Origin: Purpureocillium takamizusanense
Taxonomy: Eukaryota; Ascomycota; Sordariomycetes; Hypocreales; Ophiocordycipitaceae
DNA length: 64,000 bases
NCBI RefSeq assembly: GCF_022605165.1
Contig: NC_063069.1
Span: forward strand, 3,844,001-3,908,000
Reading direction: 5' to 3'
A model generated the notes under the pieces. It was not told the origin of the DNA. It saw nothing but the letters and a program-made list of their open reading frames with translations, and did no database searches. A program made the translations under genes and the position numbers. Below are positions 59,595-64,000 of this stretch, piece after piece. How positions within the stretch are numbered: position 1 is the first letter of the stretch; every line of letters starts with the position of its first letter.

Positions 59595-60500
59595 ATGGCA
59601 TCTGACCAAGAAGAGCAGCAGCAGCAGCAGCCTGTCGCGCCCTTGAGCGACGCCGGCAGCGCCGTCTACTCCCCGCTGCTGCTCTCCATCTACGACGCCG
59701 TGGTGCTCGGCTTCTCCAACACGTACGTCTGGCGCTGTCCGACCGACGAGGTGCTCCTTCCGCTCTTTGAGTCCGCTATGGGCGAGCACCACCTCGATGT
59801 CGGCGTCGGCACGGGCTACTTCCCCGCCACGGCCATGGCCCGTCGCGGCGGCGGCGCGGCATCATCATCGTCGCCGCCGTGCAGGAGCCTCACCCTCGTG
59901 GACGCCAACCCCACGGCCCTGGACACGGCGCGAAGGCGTGTGCACCGCGCGGCCGCAGGGTTGGCGTCGTCGTCATCGCCTGTGCGTGTGTCCGCCGTGC
60001 TCGCCGATGCGACGAAGCCGTTGCCCCTGTCTGTCGCAGATGGACCTTCCCAGAGCAGTGCTACTGGCGGTAGGGGTAACGATGACGGCGGTGATAACAG
60101 CGGCTGCACGAGGAATGGCGTCGTTAAGTTCACCTCCGCCAGCATCTTCTACCTCCTGCACTGCATCTCCCTCCCCGCCGAGACCAAGGCGACGCTCGTG
60201 CTCGACAGCCTGCGCGCGCACCTCGCCCCAGACGCGACCCTCGTCGGGGCCACGATCCTGGGCCGCGGGAGGGACGAGCACCGCGGGTGGCTCGCGCGGG
60301 GCCTCGGCGCGTTCTACAACCGGCGCGGCATCTTTAGCAACGCTGATGACGGCGCGGAGGCGTTTGAGCGCGTGCTGCGAAGGGTGTTTGCGCACGTGGA
60401 GGTGTGGTTCGTGGGCGTGGTGATGCTGTTCCGCGCGAGGGGGTTGCGGGTTGCTGTTGGGCCGCTGGAGGCGCTGCCGACGGATGGGGAGGGTATTTGA
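59595..60500 (+). CDS. Class I SAM-dependent methyltransferase
   Basis: Single exon, 301 residues from the ATG at 59595 (MASDQEEQQQQQPV); frame extends upstream but without a plausible start. Motif I is LDVGVGTGYFPA (67-78), the SAM-binding glycine loop; the acidic residue after strand 2 is in LTLVDANPTALDTA. Poly-Gln near the N-terminus and a Gly/Asn/Asp-rich insert (about 150-175) break the fold. A helix ending NTYVWRCPTDEVLLPLFES before motif I is typical of a fungal group of small-molecule-type methyltransferases. Substrate unknown. No biosynthetic backbone gene is adjacent; the next gene on the same strand encodes a small membrane protein. Confidence 0.82.
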   Translation: MASDQEEQQQQQPVAPLSDAGSAVYSPLLLSIYDAVVLGFSNTYVWRCPTDEVLLPLFESAMGEHHLDVGVGTGYFPATAMARRGGGAASSSSPPCRSLTLVDANPTALDTARRRVHRAAAGLASSSSPVRVSAVLADATKPLPLSVADGPSQSSATGGRGNDDGGDNSGCTRNGVVKFTSASIFYLLHCISLPAETKATLVLDSLRAHLAPDATLVGATILGRGRDEHRGWLARGLGAFYNRRGIFSNADDGAEAFERVLRRVFAHVEVWFVGVVMLFRARGLRVAVGPLEALPTDGEGI

Positions 60501-60913
60501 CTGTCGGGGGTTGTTAGTTGATAGGTGTTGGAGGGAATGTTTGCATGTAGTATATCGGGTCATGTCATGGAGTTGGGAGGTGGCTCTTGCAATGGGTGTC
60601 CTAGAGGAGGGTGTAAGTCGGAAGCTGCCTTCGAGTCTGAGCCTTTAGGAGTTCCTTCATAGCGGTCGCCACCTCTCTGCTCTTGTGACACTTTACTCTC
60701 TTGCTTTCTCATCCGTCTCTTTAGGACTCCCGCCTCTCCCCGCGTATCGCTTGCCACGCCATCATCGCCGCAATATACTCATCTCAAGCGAACGTCGTCT
60801 CTCAACATCAGCACCACAACCATTGCATCCGCCACGATTCTCCCCCTTTCCTGTTCTCTCACACGCTCCACTTACAATACACCGTGCACCACATCGCGCT
60901 GCGCAGCGCAACG
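60501..60913. other. Intergenic, promoter of the small membrane protein gene
   Basis: About 410 bp between same-strand genes, with a C/T-rich leader at about 60700-60860. No gene seen. Confidence 0.45.
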
Positions 60914-62042
60914 ATGGCATGGGGCTTCCTACGTTGGTCCGCCAGGAAGAAGCAGCAGCACCACGCCGACCACGCCGACCACTCCTCCCCAACGCAGCAG
61001 CCCTCCATCCCCCGCGCCGTCACCAACCCAGAGAGCACAGCCAGAAACCACGACGCGACGGCCACGACGACGCCCATGTACTCATATTACGCCACGACCA
61101 GTAGTGATCATCACCACGGGCGCCGGCGCGGCGGCAGCAACAACGACATGTTTGGATGGCCGCGCCCCGGCCCGTCGCCCTGGCACGTCTTGTTCTGCCG
61201 CATCCTCGCGCACGTGCGAAGCTGCGCCGTGGTCGTGCCCGTCGCGGCGGGGGCGTGTTTTGTCGTGGAGCGGAGAGACGTTGTCGAGCATCATGCTTGG
61301 CCTGGGTTGGAGATTTACGAAGCTGGTTTCGCGGTTCGTCCCCCCTCCCCGTCTTGATTTTCTTTTTCTTCTTTTTTCCCTTTTTTGAGGCGGTCTTGCG
61401 TCTGTAGGTTTGTAGCTCCGTGTATCGAGCGAGGCGCGAGTCCAACCAAGTGCCCACCCCCGAGTGCGCCTGCACTGACATCCACGCCCACGGCCAACAC
61501 ATAGATCCCGCTGACGATCCTCTTCCTCGGCGCCGTCGCCTGGACGCTGATGTTGCGCAGTGCCGGCGCGGCTCCTCCGGGTCGCGGCTGCGACGGGCTG
61601 CCCGGCGTTGCACACGTTGTCCTCGCCCTCGCCCTCGGCGGCTGGGTGGTGTCGATTGCGGTGCGGTGCTTGTCGAGGGTCTCTCGAGATCGTGGCCAGC
61701 ATCATCAGCTGTTTTGGAGACTCGTCGCTGCCACGGGGTGCGTACACACGTTGCCCCCCTTCCCCCTTCCCCCTTATCCTCCCCCTTTTTGTTGTATCAA
61801 AAAAAGGGGACGTTCAGGTTCCGGTTGTTGCGTCGTTGGCAAGCACAAGTGTCGAATGGCGGGCGTGTCTGTCGTCGCCATCGTTATGATGCCATGCTTT
61901 CTTCAGCTGACCCAGAATTCGTCACAGCAGGGTCGCGACGCTGCACGAGGCGTTTTGGGTCACGTACGTCTACGGCTGGGCATGGCGATATGGCATCCCC
62001 GTACAGGACATGTATCGCGACAAGGGCGGGGGGCAGCTATAA
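60914..62042 (+). CDS. Unknown small membrane protein (three exons)
   Basis: Exons 60914-61333, 61505-61737 and 61931-62042 join in phase (0, then 2) to give 254 residues. Residues 1-90 are His/Ser/Thr-rich and polar. Three hydrophobic segments follow: about 95-125 (VRSCAVVVPVAAGACFVVE), 141-160 (IPLTILFLGAVAWTLM) and 180-200 (VAHVVLALALGGWVVSIAV). The last exon encodes VATLHEAFWVTYVYGWAWRY, an aromatic-rich end. I do not recognise the family. The first donor (GCG|GTTCGT) is weak, so exon 1 might end slightly differently; exon 2-3 joining is better supported. Convergent with the regulator gene ending at 62252. Confidence 0.55.
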
Positions 62043-62251
62043 AGCGCAAAAGAACACGCGGTTTCCCCGGCAGGTAGGAAAGAGATGGCTTGCTTGCATT
62101 GTCATTAGTCTTGTATTCTTTTGGGGTATTGTTACAGTACAGCACCAAGGCTCGACAAGCACGTCCAACGCCTTCCTCTCCAGGCCAACAGGTGGTAGTT
62201 ATACAGACAGTACAAAGTACGTGTACGTCATGCAACGCGGCGGCAGACCGA

Positions 62252-64000
62252 CTACAGCGCATCTGCGAACCCGCCGTTGGCAGCAAAGCGCAGTTGGTAG
62301 TCGCGCAGCTCCGCCCAGTGGCGCAGCTCCTCGTCCTCGTCCTCGGCCGTCATTTGGCTCGGGTCAGCCGCCCGGGACTCCCCGGCGGGACCCGTCGTCT
62401 CGAGCTTGAGGAGCACATCGATGAGCTGCGACAGAGCCTCCTCGGCCTTGGCGGCGAAGGGGCCCTTGCGCTCGGGCGCATCCGCGAGCAGCGTGGAGGC
62501 GACCTGGCGGACCTTGCTGATGAGGGCGCCACCGTTGGGCTCGAGGCTGCGCTGCGACACGGAGCCGAGCACCGTGAGGAGGTTCTGCACGATGAGTTCA
62601 CGCTCCCGCGCCATGATGTCGAGTATTTCCTTGTCGTCGGCGTCGCGAAGGGCCTTTTCCTCGTCTGACGGGCCGGGGGCCGTGGCGGCGGCGCTAGATG
62701 AGGCGGGCTCCACGGGGTTCCCGTCATCGTCTTGCTGCGGCTGCGATTCTCCCTCCTCCTCCTGCTGCTGCTCCTGCTGCGCCTGTTCCTGGAGGTAGAC
62801 GTCGCGGAGGTTATAGTATAGGTCAACAAAGTAGAAGCGGGTGGCGAGCTGCGAGACGAAAATGTTGGTCCTTTGAATCTCGTACTGGAGCTGTCGCCGG
62901 CGGAGTGGCTGCGCCTTGATGACGTTGCGAAGGTCGTGCGCGGGCTGCGCCTCGGGCCACACGGGTGGCACGTACTGCATGCCGGCCTCGTCGAGGCTGG
63001 CGAGCGAGCTGGCATCGTCAACGGCGTGGTTGCCAAGCTGCAGCTCCGGCGGCAGGTTGTCGACGATGCTCTTGGCGGCGAGGAGGCCGTCGCGAAGGAG
63101 CAAGCGCTGGTCGGGCCAGGGTAGGGTGCTCATACCGTAGGCGAGCTCGAGACTGACGATGCCGTTCATGGTGGTGTATATGTCGATGGCGAAGCGGAAG
63201 CCCGTCAGCAGGGTGACGCTGCCCTCGGCCTGGTGAATGATCTCGTTGGCGAGAACGCAGATATCGTCGACGTTTTCGGGGTACGCGGGGTATGGAAGGC
63301 TCGGCGTGGACGGGGCGATGACGAGATCAGGATGCGAGGCGCCGAGCTGGGAGAGGGAGCGGACGCCGAGCAGCAGGCACCAGAAGACGCGCTTCCCAAT
63401 CTGGTCCTTGACGTGGTTGAATGGTAGCGGATCGAGCGAGTACAGGTCGTTGCCAAACGTGGGCACGTCGCCGGGGTGCTTGGGGCGGGCGAAGCCCAGC
63501 TCGCGGACGAGGGTGAGGGTCTCGGCCATGAACTGCCGCGACGCGTTCCACTGGTGGACGTAGCCCGAGGCGAGGCCCAGGAAATAGCTGGTGGCAGCGT
63601 CGTCGAGCGTCTTGGGCTGCTTGAGCACCCACTTGGAACCGCGCGTGAGCAGCGCGACGTCACGGCACTTTTCAACCATGACGACGGCCTTGGGGAACAG
63701 CTGGCTACCGTGCTGTGCCTTGAGGTGCTCACGGGCGCTGCGAGGAAAGGAGGCGACGAGGGCGGCGACCATGCTGGCCAGGAGACCGAGGAACTCGGGC
63801 CGCAAACGGTCCTCGCGATTGGCAAAGGACTGGCGAAAGGTGGGCTCGTGGGGGAAGGGGGCGAGCGGGTGGACGTAGGTAAAGAAGTCGTCGACGAGCA
63901 GCTCCAGGACAGGCATGGGCGCGATAGCCTCGGCGTCGACGAGCGCGTCGGAGGCGATGTTGACGAGGGTCTTGGCGGCCGTCTGGGGCGAAGGCGAGGC
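62252..64000 (-). CDS. Zn2Cys6-type fungal transcription factor, C-terminal part (truncated by window edge)
   Basis: Open frame runs from the right edge to a stop at 62252, about 580 residues visible without the N-terminus. The segment MPVLELLVDDFFTYVHPLAP then PTFRQSF, SYFLGLASGYVHQWNASRQF, LTLVRELGFARPK and KRVFWCLLLGVRSLS is the fungal-specific regulatory domain (middle homology region) that accompanies Zn2Cys6 fingers. The finger itself must lie beyond 64000. A Gln/Glu-rich linker (QEQAQQEQQQEEEGE) precedes a helical C-terminal region. Nuclear regulator; the target pathway cannot be inferred. An intron near the edge cannot be excluded. Confidence 0.8.
   Translation of the reverse strand, partial: ASPSPQTAAKTLVNIASDALVDAEAIAPMPVLELLVDDFFTYVHPLAPFPHEPTFRQSFANREDRLRPEFLGLLASMVAALVASFPRSAREHLKAQHGSQLFPKAVVMVEKCRDVALLTRGSKWVLKQPKTLDDAATSYFLGLASGYVHQWNASRQFMAETLTLVRELGFARPKHPGDVPTFGNDLYSLDPLPFNHVKDQIGKRVFWCLLLGVRSLSQLGASHPDLVIAPSTPSLPYPAYPENVDDICVLANEIIHQAEGSVTLLTGFRFAIDIYTTMNGIVSLELAYGMSTLPWPDQRLLLRDGLLAAKSIVDNLPPELQLGNHAVDDASSLASLDEAGMQYVPPVWPEAQPAHDLRNVIKAQPLRRRQLQYEIQRTNIFVSQLATRFYFVDLYYNLRDVYLQEQAQQEQQQEEEGESQPQQDDDGNPVEPASSSAAATAPGPSDEEKALRDADDKEILDIMARERELIVQNLLTVLGSVSQRSLEPNGGALISKVRQVASTLLADAPERKGPFAAKAEEALSQLIDVLLKLETTGPAGESRAADPSQMTAEDEDEELRHWAELRDYQLRFAANGGFADAL

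Noticed and set aside
11081..60500. A secondary-metabolite cluster built on the P450, GMC oxidoreductase and methyltransferase
   Set aside because: They are separated by unrelated genes over almost 50 kb, and no polyketide, peptide or terpene synthase is present.
1..64000. tRNA, rRNA or CRISPR-type arrays
   Set aside because: I saw no paired A/B boxes with a foldable cloverleaf, no conserved rRNA stretches and no regularly spaced repeats; a tRNAscan run would settle the tRNA question.

Overview
The window is chromosomal DNA of a filamentous ascomycete. The genes carry short introns (about 50-190 nt) with CTRAY-like branch sites, the promoters are pyrimidine-rich, and the sequence is GC-rich overall. 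The families present (GH55 glucanase, DUF2434-type membrane protein, COG5, RRT8/EI24-like protein, Zn2Cys6 and C2H2 regulators, small cysteine-rich secreted peptides) fit Sordariomycetes, most likely Hypocreales. The order is an inference, not a match. I see no operons, CRISPR array, rRNA, transposase or polyketide/NRPS backbone gene.

Layout. 1-5.4 kb: a less GC-rich segment with a two-repeat cysteine-rich secreted peptide (1061-1432, -) and an 884-residue protein of unknown function with a HicA-like C-terminus (2778-5432, -). 6-12.8 kb: a six-exon secreted GH55 beta-1,3-glucanase (-) and a cytochrome P450 (-). 14-19.5 kb: a five-exon, 945-residue protein kinase with a beta-propeller-like tail (+), converging within 28 bp on a CorA-like membrane protein (-). 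20.3-25.8 kb: a nine-exon amino-acid permease (+) and a GMC oxidoreductase (+). 26.0-26.3 kb: a 59-residue six-cysteine peptide (-) that is complete only after a small intron is removed. 28.3-30.4 kb: a secreted TAP-like alpha/beta hydrolase (+). 30.9-34.6 kb: a 1172-residue mucin-like repeat protein with a conserved C-terminal domain (-). 35.6-44.9 kb: a housekeeping-like block with an EI24/RRT8-like membrane protein (-), GFA/CENP-V zinc protein (+), severin-like gelsolin protein (-), COG5 (-) and a DUF2434-like membrane protein (+). 44.9-53.3 kb: about 8.4 kb with no convincing gene. 53.3-55.5 kb: a two-finger C2H2 transcription factor (+). 59.6-64 kb: a class I methyltransferase (+), a small three-exon membrane protein (+), and a Zn2Cys6-type regulator (-) cut by the right edge.

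Working together. The genes do not form one pathway. Several products act at the cell surface or outside the cell (GH55, hydrolase, mucin-like protein, two cysteine-rich peptides, permease). Severin and COG5 belong to the cytoskeleton and Golgi traffic. P450, GMC oxidoreductase and methyltransferase are scattered without a backbone synthase, so I do not call a biosynthetic cluster.

The most unusual items are the two cysteine-rich peptides with matching TATA architecture, the kinase-propeller fusion with an overlapping upstream mini-ORF, the HicA-like C-terminal domain lacking the usual histidine, two GC-AG introns (one in frame), and a GTACNGTAC palindrome enriched in the 8.4 kb gene-free stretch. 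Exon boundaries were derived by hand from splice consensus and reading phase. They are consistent but unverified by transcripts.
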